Below are positions 54,459 to 63,614 of a DNA stretch of 64,000 nucleotides, piece by piece. The DNA lies in the NCBI RefSeq assembly GCF_963378095.1, contig NZ_OY726397.1, positions 4,030,001-4,094,000 of the forward strand, read 5' to 3'. The DNA is from Mycolicibacterium sp. MU0053. Lineage in GTDB: Bacteria > Actinomycetota > Actinomycetes > Mycobacteriales > Mycobacteriaceae. The notes below the pieces were generated by a model, which was not told the origin of the DNA, made no database searches, and was given only the letters and a program-made list of their open reading frames with translations. The position numbers and the translations under genes were made by a program. The stretch's first letter is position 1. The number at the start of each line of letters is the position of its first letter.

Positions 54459-55319
54459 ATGTCAAATCTGAAACCAAAGTACGAAGAACTGCAGTCCATT
54501 TACGACATTTCGAACGAGTTCTACGAACTCTTCCTCGGCCCGACGATGGGCTATACCTGCGGTTATTTTGAGCGCGAGGACATGACGGGCGACGAGGCCC
54601 AGATCGCGAAGTTCGACCTGGCCCTGGGCAAGTTGGGCCTCGAACCCGGGATGACGCTGCTGGATGTCGGCTGCGGCTGGGGCGCCTGTATGCAACGCGC
54701 CATCGAGAAATACGACGTCAACGTCATCGGGCTGACGCTGTCCGGTGAGCAACGCAAGTACGCCATCGAGAAGTTGGCGAAGGTGCCCACCCAACGCAGC
54801 ATCGACGTCCGGTTGCAGGGCTGGGAAGAGTTCGACGACAAGGTCGACCGCATCGTGTCGATCGGCGCCTTCGAGCACTTCGGGTTCGAACGCTACGACG
54901 ACTTCTTCGACATGGCCTACACGTCGCTGCCCGACGACGGCGTGATGTTGCTGCACTGCATTACCGGGTTCGACATGCGCAAGGCCAAGGAACTGGGTCT
55001 ACCGATGACCTTCGAACTGGCGCGGTTCGCGAAATTCATCATGACCGAGATCTTCCCGGGTGGTCGGCTGCCCTCGGTGGAGAAGGTGCAGGAGCATTCG
55101 CAACGCGCCGGATTCGAGCTGTCCCAGCTGCAGGAGATCGGCCCGCATTACGTGCGGACGCTGCAGATCTGGGCCGAGCAGCTGGCGGCGCACCGCGAAG
55201 AGGCGATCCGGGTGCAGTCCCAGGAGGTCTACGACCGGTACGACAAATACCTCAACGGTTGCGTCAACCTGTTCCGCGTCGGCCACACCAGCGTCCACCA
55301 GTTCACGCTGCGGAAGTGA
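54459..55319 (+). CDS. cyclopropane-mycolic acid synthase family methyltransferase (2)
   Basis: 286-aa paralogue of the preceding enzyme. SAM motif [16 protein letters not shown], then VHQFTLRK end. N-terminus MSNLKPKYEELQSIYDIS resembles UmaA/MmaA1-type starts more than MmaA4. Together the pair replaces the four-gene mmaA1-4 cluster of M. tuberculosis. Its TGA stop abuts the convergent VanX gene directly. Confidence 0.9.
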   Translation: MSNLKPKYEELQSIYDISNEFYELFLGPTMGYTCGYFEREDMTGDEAQIAKFDLALGKLGLEPGMTLLDVGCGWGACMQRAIEKYDVNVIGLTLSGEQRKYAIEKLAKVPTQRSIDVRLQGWEEFDDKVDRIVSIGAFEHFGFERYDDFFDMAYTSLPDDGVMLLHCITGFDMRKAKELGLPMTFELARFAKFIMTEIFPGGRLPSVEKVQEHSQRAGFELSQLQEIGPHYVRTLQIWAEQLAAHREEAIRVQSQEVYDRYDKYLNGCVNLFRVGHTSVHQFTLRK

Positions 55320-55997
55320 TCAGCGCAGCGGCACGTCCAGCAGCGGGCGCGGCTCGCGGGCACCGGGGCCGTCGAAGTGCCACCATTCCCCGTCGTAAAC
55401 GGTGAAGCCGCCCGCGGTCATCGCGGCACGGAGCAGGGCCCGGTTGGCCTGGGCGGCGGGCGTCACACCGGCGGTGGCGTACGCCGGCGCCCGGGGTGAG
55501 AACTCATCGAAGTCGGTGCCCATGTCCAGCAGTCGGCCGGTGCGGTCGGCAAGCGTGACGTCCACCGATCGACCCGCGGTGTGGCTGCGCGCCGAGGTGC
55601 CGGGACGGGCCACCCAGTTGGGGTTCGGCACCACCTCGAACATCCGCACCTGCACCTCATGCGGCCGGTAGCAATCCCAGAACACCAACCGATTGCCTTG
55701 GGCGCCTGCGACTTCGGCCGCCGTGATCAGGCTCGCCACCAACGATTCATGAACCAGGCAGCGCGCGTCGGCCGGATAGAGGCGGACGCCCAGGAAGTTG
55801 TCGGCGGTGGCGTAGCGCAGATCGACGATCGCATCCGGGAGCACACCGCGCACGTCGACGAGGCCGGCGCGACCCGCCGCATCGACGGGCCCGGCCGGTT
55901 CGGCGTCGGCGCTCAGCGGGGTGGCCATCAATAGCGCTCCCAAAACGAAGGTGGACCCGATGCGCGCGAGTCGAGGGACTCGGCGCATCAGGTCCAC
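55320..55997 (-). CDS. D-Ala-D-Ala dipeptidase (VanX/DdpX family), exported
   Basis: 225-aa zinc peptidase of the VanX family with a signal peptide (RIGSTFVLGALLMATPLSADAEP, residues about 11-33). The metal motif SHTAGRSVDV gives His and Asp ligands; EWWHFD gives the catalytic Glu and third His. Signal peptide indicates action in the envelope, probably on D-Ala-D-Ala dipeptides. No van genes are near, so a general recycling role is likelier than glycopeptide resistance. Confidence 0.88.
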   Translation of the reverse strand: MDLMRRVPRLARIGSTFVLGALLMATPLSADAEPAGPVDAAGRAGLVDVRGVLPDAIVDLRYATADNFLGVRLYPADARCLVHESLVASLITAAEVAGAQGNRLVFWDCYRPHEVQVRMFEVVPNPNWVARPGTSARSHTAGRSVDVTLADRTGRLLDMGTDFDEFSPRAPAYATAGVTPAAQANRALLRAAMTAGGFTVYDGEWWHFDGPGAREPRPLLDVPLR

Positions 55998-56012
55998 CTG
56001 TGCAGAATCTGT

Positions 56013-56720
56013 CTACGCCTCGGCGAAGTTGCGCGTGATCGACGGGTCGACCGGGATGCCCGGGCCGGTGGTCGTCGAGACCACGATCTTCTTCAGGTAG
56101 CGGCCCTTCGAGGACGCGGGCTTGGCGCGCAGGATCTCATCGAGCGCGGCGCCGTAGTTCTCCACCAGCTTGGCCTCGTCGAAGGACGCCTTGCCGATCA
56201 CGAAGTGCAGGTTGGCCTGCTTGTCGACGCGGAAGTTGATCTTGCCGCCCTTGATGTCGGTCACGGCCTTGGCGACATCCGGGGTCACCGTGCCGGTCTT
56301 GGGGTTCGGCATCAGGCCACGCGGACCCAGCACCCGGGCGATCCGACCGACCTTGGCCATCTGATCGGGGGTCGCGATGGCGGCGTCGAAGTCGACCCAA
56401 CCACCCTGGATCTTCTCGATCAGGTCGTCGCTACCCACCTCGTCGGCGCCGGCGGCCAAGGCCTCCTCGGCCTTCTCGCCGACCGCGAACACCACAACGC
56501 GGGCGGTCTTACCGGTGCCATTGGGCAGATTGACGGTGCCACGCACCATCTGGTCGGCCTTGCGGGGGTCGACGCCGAGCCGGATCGCGACCTCAACGGT
56601 GGCGTCCTGCTTCTTCGACGACGTCTCCTTGGCCAACTTGGCCGCCTCGAGCGGGGAGTAGAGCTTGTCGCGATCCACCTTCTCGGCGGCTTCGCGGAAG
56701 GCCTTGCTGTTCTTGCTCAT
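56013..56720 (-). CDS. rplA: 50S ribosomal protein L1
   Basis: L1 (235 aa), the mobile arm of the L1 stalk. Start ATG 56720 ([15 protein letters not shown]), which is preferred over a longer open frame. Motifs [18 protein letters not shown] and [15 protein letters not shown] are diagnostic. 98 bases after rplK. Confidence 0.97.
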   Translation of the reverse strand: MSKNSKAFREAAEKVDRDKLYSPLEAAKLAKETSSKKQDATVEVAIRLGVDPRKADQMVRGTVNLPNGTGKTARVVVFAVGEKAEEALAAGADEVGSDDLIEKIQGGWVDFDAAIATPDQMAKVGRIARVLGPRGLMPNPKTGTVTPDVAKAVTDIKGGKINFRVDKQANLHFVIGKASFDEAKLVENYGAALDEILRAKPASSKGRYLKKIVVSTTTGPGIPVDPSITRNFAEA

Positions 56721-56818
56721 TGGTATCCAATCAATTGTCGTTGGTTGTGGTTGTCGGGCCGATGCCAGCCCTCCCACTACAAGTCGACTACTCGACTTCT
56801 GTCCGGTCGATCGGCAAG

Positions 56819-57247
56819 CTACTCGACGGTGATGCCCATTGAGCGGGCGGTGCCGGCGATGATCTTGGCGGCAGCGTCGATGTCGTTGGCGTTGAGATCT
56901 TCCTTCTTGGTCTCGGCGATCTCGCGAACCTGGTCCCAGCTGATCTTGGCGACCTTGTCGGTGTGCGGGGTGCCGGAGCCCTTCTGCACGCCGGCGGCCT
57001 TAAGCAGCAGCTTGGCGGCCGGCGGGGTCTTCAGGGCAAAGGTGAAGCTGCGGTCCTCGTAGACGCTGATCTCCACGGGGATGACGTTGCCGCGCTGCGA
57101 CTCCGTCGCCGCGTTGTACGCCTTGCAGAACTCCATGATGTTGACGCCGTGCTGACCGAGCGCGGGACCCACGGGCGGGGCGGGGTTGGCCTGCCCGGCC
57201 TGGATCTGCAACTTGATCAGCCCGACGACCTTTTTCTTCGGGGCCAT
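56819..57247 (-). CDS. rplK: 50S ribosomal protein L11
   Basis: L11 (142 aa), GTPase-associated centre protein. Starts [18 protein letters not shown] and has [19 protein letters not shown]. Order nusG-rplK-rplA is standard. Confidence 0.98.
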   Translation of the reverse strand: MAPKKKVVGLIKLQIQAGQANPAPPVGPALGQHGVNIMEFCKAYNAATESQRGNVIPVEISVYEDRSFTFALKTPPAAKLLLKAAGVQKGSGTPHTDKVAKISWDQVREIAETKKEDLNANDIDAAAKIIAGTARSMGITVE

Positions 57248-57325
57248 GGGTGTGGTGTTTCCTTACTTGCTTGCTACTTGTTCGATGGGCGCGTTCGCAC
57301 CCGCTTGCTAGCCCGGCGGACCGGA

Positions 57326-58153
<828 letters not shown>

Positions 58154-58606
58154 CTAGCCGAACACCAGCAGAACCAGTCTGGCCAGCCCCATATCGGCCA
58201 GCGCAATCATCGCCACCATGAACGCCAGGAACAGCAACACCACCGTCGTGTAGGTCACCATCTGCTTGCGGTTCGGCCAGATGACCTTGCGCAGCTCGTT
58301 GACGACCTCGGTCAGGTAGGTCCAGACGAACTTGAATGGCGCCAGAACACCGCCACCGGATGCGGCCTTGGCCTTCTTGGCCTTGCTGACCTTGGCGGTC
58401 TTCGCGGGGCCCTCGGCGCCCTCGGTGTCCGCGTCGGCCTCGGCCGCGGTCGTGCTCAGCGCACGCTGGCGGGACCGCTTGCCGGTCGGACGCGCCGGCG
58501 CAACGACCGCCGTCTGGCCGCCACGCTGGGTTTCGGCCGCATCGGCCCGGGCGTCGTCTTCGGCGCCGTCGCTATTGGCGTCGGCACTGTCGCGCTCGTC
58601 GCTCAC
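58154..58606 (-). CDS. secE: preprotein translocase subunit SecE
   Basis: 150-aa SecE with a long charged N-terminal region of about 85 residues and the single conserved C-terminal transmembrane helix ([20 protein letters not shown]). GTG start 58606. Part of secE-nusG-rplK-rplA. Confidence 0.95.
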   Translation of the reverse strand: MSDERDSADANSDGAEDDARADAAETQRGGQTAVVAPARPTGKRSRQRALSTTAAEADADTEGAEGPAKTAKVSKAKKAKAASGGGVLAPFKFVWTYLTEVVNELRKVIWPNRKQMVTYTTVVLLFLAFMVAMIALADMGLARLVLLVFG

Positions 58607-58691
58607 CGCACGCTCCTTAGCTCCATCCGCTGCCCGCCGGGCCCGTTACTTCGCATCTCTCCAGTGTCCACCATTGCCATATTCACTTGAG

Positions 58692-58764
<73 letters not shown>

Positions 58765-58962
58765 TCGAGTCCCTGCGGCACTCCTCACCGTCACACGCTA
58801 GTTTGTCTCAGTTCGTACTAGCCGCAAGAGCCCCACACAACTCGCGCGCTCTCCGAACGGTCCTTGGCGAACCGACGGACAGCGCGCTTGTCTGGGAGAA
58901 CCCCGAGGTACGAGTGTACATCGGGGAAACTCGGTTCCACTAATCCGCGGTGCGGGATCGCG

Positions 58963-59466
58963 CTAATCCGCCACCCGGGTGACCTGACCGGTCGCGACGT
59001 CGAATTTGACCTTGGCGGACTCGTCGCCCTGCTGGCCCATCAACGTGGTGAACGCTTCCAGGACCACTTCGCCGTGCTGGTTGGTCAGCGTGTTTCGGGT
59101 AACCACGATGTCGGCACCGAAGCGCTCGACCACCGACTGCACGGTCATCACGGGATGCAGGTGATCGCCGACCTTGATCGGCTGGTGGTACACGAACTGC
59201 TGATCCACCTGGACGATCTGCATGGTTTCCATGCCGACGTCGACTTTGCGGAAGAAGTCCTGCTGCACGATCAGCGCGACGGTCGAGACGAAGGTCAGCG
59301 GGGCCAGCAGCGAGTCGTAGCCCAGTTCGGCCGCGGCCGCCTCGTCGTAGAACGACGGGTCGTCGTTCTTGACCGCCTTCGCATATTCGCGGACCTTTTC
59401 CCGACCCACCACGAAATAGTCGTCGTACTTGTGGACCATGCCACGGATATCGGTCTTGAGCGCCAT
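58963..59466 (-). CDS. hadC: (3R)-hydroxyacyl-ACP dehydratase subunit HadC
   Basis: 167-aa MaoC-like hotdog protein, the non-catalytic partner of HadB in the HadBC dehydratase of FAS-II mycolate elongation. Begins MALKTDIRGMVHKYDDYFVVG. Similar start to HadA, as expected for the paralogue. 19 bases after hadB. Confidence 0.96.
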   Translation of the reverse strand: MALKTDIRGMVHKYDDYFVVGREKVREYAKAVKNDDPSFYDEAAAAELGYDSLLAPLTFVSTVALIVQQDFFRKVDVGMETMQIVQVDQQFVYHQPIKVGDHLHPVMTVQSVVERFGADIVVTRNTLTNQHGEVVLEAFTTLMGQQGDESAKVKFDVATGQVTRVAD

Positions 59467-59485
59467 GAGTTGAACCGATCCCCGA

Positions 59486-59914
59486 CTAGGCCAGCGTCGC
59501 CGTGGCCACGGCGCGCCCGAAGATCTTCTTGCCGCCCGTGGTGGCGCTGATGGCGATCGTCACCGACTTCGTCTCGGGTTCCACCGACTTGACCCGACCG
59601 TTGAACACGATCTCGGCGCCCTTGGCGTCGTTGGGGACCGGCACCACGGCGGTGAAGCGCACGTTGTACTCGGTCACGGCGCCCGGATCACCCACCCACG
59701 ACGTCACGAAGCCACCGCCGAGGCCCATGGTCAACATGCCGTGCGCGATCGCGGTGTCCAAGCCCACCAGCTTGGCGGTCTCATCGTCCCAGTGGATCGG
59801 GTTGAGGTCGCCGGATACGCCAGCGTAATTCACCAAGTCCTGCCTGGTCAGCGGGATGACCTTCTCCGGCAAGGTATCGCCGACCTGGACTGAACTGAAT
59901 TCACGCAGCGCCAT
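59486..59914 (-). CDS. hadB: (3R)-hydroxyacyl-ACP dehydratase subunit HadB
   Basis: 142-aa catalytic subunit with the hydratase-2 motif GDLNPIHWDD; Asp 36 and His 41 match the catalytic pair. ATG 59914 overlaps the end of hadA by 14 bases. Complexes HadAB and HadBC dehydrate beta-hydroxyacyl-AcpM. Confidence 0.97.
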   Translation of the reverse strand: MALREFSSVQVGDTLPEKVIPLTRQDLVNYAGVSGDLNPIHWDDETAKLVGLDTAIAHGMLTMGLGGGFVTSWVGDPGAVTEYNVRFTAVVPVPNDAKGAEIVFNGRVKSVEPETKSVTIAISATTGGKKIFGRAVATATLA

Positions 59915-60380
59915 CGTTGAAGCCACTCTCTCCGTTTTCCTCACTACGCCCCGCAAGGGTGGTGTAGGTCTCCTGAACTAACTCGCCATCCTGATTGGTG
60001 ATGATGTTCTTGGTGACAATGATGTCGGTGCCGTGGGCCTGCCGCACGGCATGCACGTACACGTCGCAGTAGAGCTTGTCGTCGACCTGGATGGGACGCA
60101 GGAACTTCAACTCCTGATCGACCTGGACGATCTTGGCGTCGTGAATGCCGATATCGGCGCTGGCGAAGAACGCGCGCTGAGCGGTGTAACCGAACACCGA
60201 GATGAAGGTGAGCGGCGCCAGCAGACCCTGGTAGCCCAGGGCCTCGGCGGCCGATTCTTCGAAGAACGCCGGATCGTCGTTCTTGACGGCGGTCGCGTAC
60301 TCGCGGATCTTCTCCCGCTCCACCACGTAATGGTCGGGGTAGCGGTAATGCATCCCGACGATGTCTGCGGATAGTGCCAC
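59901..60380 (-). CDS. hadA: (3R)-hydroxyacyl-ACP dehydratase subunit HadA
   Basis: 159-aa MaoC-like subunit, partner of HadB. Begins MALSADIVGMHYRYPDHY; the hotdog core residues VVEREKIREYATAVKNDDPAFF are clear. 61 bases after rpmG. Confidence 0.96.
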   Translation of the reverse strand: MALSADIVGMHYRYPDHYVVEREKIREYATAVKNDDPAFFEESAAEALGYQGLLAPLTFISVFGYTAQRAFFASADIGIHDAKIVQVDQELKFLRPIQVDDKLYCDVYVHAVRQAHGTDIIVTKNIITNQDGELVQETYTTLAGRSEENGESGFNDGAA

Positions 60381-60441
60381 GGGCTAAAACCTACCTAGTA
60401 GATCCCGGCAAACCGGCTTCGGTCTGCGCCGATGGAACGCG

Positions 60442-60609
60442 TCAGCGAGACTCGCGATGGGGTTGGTGCTTAGCGCAGTTCGGGCAGAACTTCTTGAGTT
60501 CCAACCGGTCGGGATCGTTGCGACGATTCTTCTTGGTGATGTAGTTGCGGTGCTTGCATACGTCGCAGGCCAAGGTGATCTTGGGCCGGACGTCGGTACT
60601 GGAGGCCAC
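60442..60609 (-). CDS. rpmG: 50S ribosomal protein L33 (zinc-binding type)
   Basis: 55-aa L33, read from the sequence on the minus strand, start GTG 60609 ([18 protein letters not shown]). It has the C+ zinc pairs CDVC and CPNC and ends HQPHRESR. Lies between tRNA-Met and hadA. Confidence 0.95.
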   Translation of the reverse strand: MASSTDVRPKITLACDVCKHRNYITKKNRRNDPDRLELKKFCPNCAKHQPHRESR

Positions 60610-60647
60610 TTTGGCTGCTCTCCTCTTTTAGGGTCATGCTTGTCTTG

Positions 60648-60721
60648 TAGCGGTGGGGGGACTCGATCCCCCGACCTCACGATTATGAGTCGTGCGCTCT
60701 AACCAGCTGAGCTACACCGCC
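60648..60721 (-). tRNA. metT: tRNA-Met (CAU)
   Basis: 74-nt cloverleaf: GGCGGTG acceptor, AGCTCAGCTGGTTAGAGC D arm, anticodon loop CTCATAA giving CAU, T arm GATCGAGTCC, acceptor CACCGCT. A standard (elongator) type by its acceptor G-U first pair; initiator not excluded fully. Confidence 0.95.
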
Positions 60722-60759
60722 CCGATCGACGCGGTCGGCACCCCGTCCGGCATCCACCG

Positions 60760-60832
60760 AGCCCCCTAACGGAATCGAACCGTTGACCTTTTCCTTACCA
60801 TGGAAACGCTCTGCCGACTGAGCTAAGGGGGC
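60760..60832 (-). tRNA. thrT: tRNA-Thr (GGU)
   Basis: 73-nt cloverleaf: GCCCCCT / AGGGGGC acceptor, anticodon stem TTTCC / GGAAA with loop ATGGTAA giving GGU, D arm AGCTCAGTCGGCAGAGC. First of the tRNA-Thr, tRNA-Met, rpmG, hadABC run. Confidence 0.95.
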
Positions 60833-60953
60833 CGAACTGCGTGGCCCGCGCGGTCCGTTCGGAAACGGCGGGCGGGCCTTAAAGAGGGTACAGTCTGCGG
60901 CATTTGTACGCCAAACCGCTGGTCAAACGGGGTGCCACGGGCCGAAAACCCGC

Positions 60954-60990
60954 AAAATCGCGCCCCGACCCCCGGCCGGGGCGCGATTTT
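60954..60990. terminator. bidirectional terminator before tRNA-Thr
   Basis: Perfect 14-bp stem AAAATCGCGCCCCG / CGGGGCGCGATTTT with a 9-base loop, with A/T tracts on both sides. It follows the flavohemoprotein gene on the minus strand. Confidence 0.9.
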
Positions 60991-61018
60991 CGCCGGTCTC
61001 CTCGCCCGCCCGAGCGGA

Positions 61019-62263
61019 CTAGCCCAGCAGCCAGTCGTTCGGGCTGAACAGCTCGCAATGCACCCGGTGCTCGGGCACCCCCCGAGTCGCCAGCTGCGCC
61101 CGCACCGCCTGCACGAAGCCGTTGCTCCCGCACAGGTACACCTCGGCGCCGGCCGGGATCTCCGCGAGCGCGTCGAGATCGAGCAGCCCCGCGTGCACAC
61201 CGGGCCGGCCGCCGGTCAGGCCGTCCTCGTACCAGACGTCGAGACTTGCGTGCGGCAACTGCTCCACCAGCTCGCGCTGGCGCTCGCGCAGCGGATGCTG
61301 CTGATCGCCGCGGTCGGCGTGCAGCACCTGCACGGTCGCGTCGGTCCGGCGCGCGGCGAAGTATTCGAGCATCCCGATCATCGGGGTGATCCCGATGCCC
61401 GCCGAGATCAACACCACCGGGGTCGCGGCCGAGGCCGGGGCCGGCAGGTCACCGAACGGGACGGTGACATCCACCAGGTCGCCCACGCAGATGTTGTCCC
61501 GGATCCAGCTGGACACCTCGCCGGCCGGTGCACCCTCGACCGCGTCCACGGGCCTGACCGCGAACGTCAGTTCGCCGCTGCCGGGCACGTTGATCAGGCT
61601 GTACTGGCGGAGTTGGCGGGCGCCGTCGGACATCGTGACGCCCACCGACACGTACTGGCCGGGCACGAAGTCACCGAGCGGACCGGCCAGCGGACGGACG
61701 GTGATCAGCACCGCCCCCGACGGGTCGGCCACCCGGGAGAGCACCCTGGCGCGCCGGTAGACATCGCCGGCGGCGACGCCGGCCGCGTCGTACAACTCGT
61801 GCTCGAGGGCGATCAGGGTCTCGGCCATCATCCAGTACACCCGGTCCCAGGCCGCGGCGACCTCCGCGGTCACGGTGTCGGCGCCCAGCACCGCGACGAT
61901 CGCCGCGAACAGGTGCTCGTGCACGATCGGGTACTGGTCGGCGGTCACCCCCAGCGAGGCGTGCTTGTGCCCGATGCGGGACAACAGGTCGGCGGGGTGC
62001 GGCAGGTCGGGATCCACCAGATGGGTGGCGAACGTCGCGATCGAGGCGGCCAGGGCCCGCTGCTGGGCGCCGCTGACCTGGTTGCCGCGGTTGAACAAGT
62101 TGCGCAGCAGCGCGGGATGCGCGGCGAACAGGCCCTCGTAGAACCGCCCGGTGATGTCGTCGATGTGGGCGCCGATCAGCGGCAGCGTCGCCTTGATCAC
62201 CTCGACGTGGTGCGGCTCGAGCTCGACGCGTACGGCCGACGATCCGGGGGTGGTGACGGTCAT
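61019..62263 (-). CDS. hmp: flavohemoprotein, nitric oxide dioxygenase
   Basis: 414-aa fusion of a globin (1-140) and a FAD/NAD reductase (150-414) that converts NO to nitrate. The globin has the proximal heme histidine in HKHASLG (near 83-89); the FAD site is RQYSLIN, the NAD site ISAGIGITPMIG. Start ATG 62263; the frame stays open upstream but that is not real. Its ATG overlaps the NsrR-like gene stop, so it is NO-regulated in all likelihood. Confidence 0.94.
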   Translation of the reverse strand: MTVTTPGSSAVRVELEPHHVEVIKATLPLIGAHIDDITGRFYEGLFAAHPALLRNLFNRGNQVSGAQQRALAASIATFATHLVDPDLPHPADLLSRIGHKHASLGVTADQYPIVHEHLFAAIVAVLGADTVTAEVAAAWDRVYWMMAETLIALEHELYDAAGVAAGDVYRRARVLSRVADPSGAVLITVRPLAGPLGDFVPGQYVSVGVTMSDGARQLRQYSLINVPGSGELTFAVRPVDAVEGAPAGEVSSWIRDNICVGDLVDVTVPFGDLPAPASAATPVVLISAGIGITPMIGMLEYFAARRTDATVQVLHADRGDQQHPLRERQRELVEQLPHASLDVWYEDGLTGGRPGVHAGLLDLDALAEIPAGAEVYLCGSNGFVQAVRAQLATRGVPEHRVHCELFSPNDWLLG

Positions 62264-62709
62264 CGTGGGGTCCTTTCTCCAGTGAGTTGCAGAACAACCG
62301 GGAGGCTTGGGCTCCCGGCCAGATCGGTGACCGTGTATCGGTCGAGTTCGCGGTAAAACGCCTCTTTGGCCTCGGCGAGCGCGCGGCGCAGTCGGCAGGC
62401 CGCGATCAGCGGGCACGGGTTGTCCCCGCCGCATTCGATGACCTCGCGGTCGCCTTCGAGTTGGCGCACCAGCCAGCCGACCGACGCGGTGCGGCCGGCC
62501 TCGGTGAGCAGCAGTCCGCCGACCCGGCCGCGGCGCGCGTGCAGCATGCCCAACTCGGCGAGCCGGGACACCGCCTTGGCGACGTGGTGCTCGGAGGCGT
62601 GCGCCCCGGCGGCGATGGCGCGGGTGGTCACCCGCCGGTCCGCGGACTCCCCGGCCGCCAGCAGCATCATGGCCCGGAGTCCTAAATCGGTGAACCGTGT
62701 GAGCTGCAT
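62260..62709 (-). CDS. nsrR: Rrf2-family NsrR-like regulator
   Basis: 149-aa winged-helix regulator. HTH with TTRAIAAGAHASEHHVAKAVSRL; the three cysteines of the cluster are in CGGDNPCPLIAAC (C-x5-C-x5-C), the NsrR pattern for a [4Fe-4S] cluster that senses NO. ATG 62709. Immediately upstream of the flavohemoprotein with ATGA overlap. Confidence 0.92.
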   Translation of the reverse strand: MQLTRFTDLGLRAMMLLAAGESADRRVTTRAIAAGAHASEHHVAKAVSRLAELGMLHARRGRVGGLLLTEAGRTASVGWLVRQLEGDREVIECGGDNPCPLIAACRLRRALAEAKEAFYRELDRYTVTDLAGSPSLPVVLQLTGERTPR

Positions 62710-62729
62710 GAAGCTGACGGTATTTATTG

Positions 62730-62772
62730 CGCATCCCAGATGCGAATTTTGGCGGTGTGTGGTTAAACACCG
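62730..62772. promoter_or_regulatory. candidate NsrR operators
   Basis: CGCATC-CCA-GATGCG (62730-62744) and CGGTGT-N8-ACACCG (62753-62772) are perfect dyads in the 100-base gap between nsrR (minus) and the MBL gene (plus), suited to NsrR dimers. Sequence basis only. Confidence 0.5.
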
Positions 62773-62809
62773 TGTGAAGTGCGGTTTTTTGACCTGCAAT
62801 GATGGAGGC

Positions 62810-63547
62810 ATGGCTAACCCGACAGCTGCTTCGACATCCCAGGACCGGCTCTACTTTCGCCAACTTCTGTCCGGCCGCGACTACGCCGTCGGCGACATGA
62901 TCGCCGATCAGATGCGCAACTTCGCCTACCTGATCGGCGACCGGGAAACCGGTGACTGCGTGGTGGTCGACCCGGCCTACGCGGCCGGTGACCTCCTCGA
63001 CATCGCCGAGGGTGACGGCATGCGACTGTCCGGTGTGCTGGTCACCCATCACCATCCCGACCACGTCGGCGGCACCATGATGGGGTTCACGCTGGCCGGC
63101 CTCGCCGAGCTGATGGAACGCCAAAGCGTGCCGATCCACGTCAACACGCATGAAGCCCAATGGGTTTCCCGCACCACCGAGATCCCGATGGCTGAGCTGA
63201 CCGCCCACGAGCACGGCGACAAGGTGAGCGTCGGCGACATCGAGATCGAATTGCTGCACACCCCCGGCCACACCCCGGGCAGCCAGTGCTTCCTGGTGGA
63301 CGGTCGACTGGTGGCCGGCGACACGCTGTTCCTCGAGGGCTGCGGCCGCACCGACTTCCCGGGCGGCGACGTCAACGAGATGTTCCGCAGCCTGCAGCAG
63401 TTGGCGGCGCTCTCCGGTGACCCGACGGTGTTCCCCGGGCACTGGTACTCGGCCGAGCCCAGCGCCCCGCTGGAGGAGGTCAAACGGACCAACTACGTCT
63501 ACCGGGCCTCGAACCTGGACCAGTGGCGCATGCTGATGGGCGGCTGA
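62810..63547 (+). CDS. metallo-beta-lactamase-fold hydrolase (glyoxalase II-like)
   Basis: 245-aa MBL hydrolase, like Rv0634c. The metal motif THHHPDHVGG (near 83-92), a second His in HTPGHTPGS, and Asp in GDTLF are in place; the last His in FPGHW. ATG 62810 after TGGAGGC. Divergent from nsrR and may share its regulation. Thioester or persulfide substrates are known in the family; none shown here. Confidence 0.9.
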   Translation: MANPTAASTSQDRLYFRQLLSGRDYAVGDMIADQMRNFAYLIGDRETGDCVVVDPAYAAGDLLDIAEGDGMRLSGVLVTHHHPDHVGGTMMGFTLAGLAELMERQSVPIHVNTHEAQWVSRTTEIPMAELTAHEHGDKVSVGDIEIELLHTPGHTPGSQCFLVDGRLVAGDTLFLEGCGRTDFPGGDVNEMFRSLQQLAALSGDPTVFPGHWYSAEPSAPLEEVKRTNYVYRASNLDQWRMLMGG

Positions 63548-63614
63548 GTCCCGCGTGACCGCCCGGCGGTAACGTCGAGGTCGGTCATCCCACGTGTCAT
63601 CCTCGAGGAGCATC

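Noticed and set aside
55320..55997. VanX-like gene as glycopeptide resistance
   Set aside because: No vanH/vanA genes nearby and it carries a signal peptide, unlike cytoplasmic resistance VanX.
62366..62809. Upstream extension of the MBL hydrolase
   Set aside because: It lies in antisense to nsrR, and ATG 62810 has a good ribosome site and normal length.
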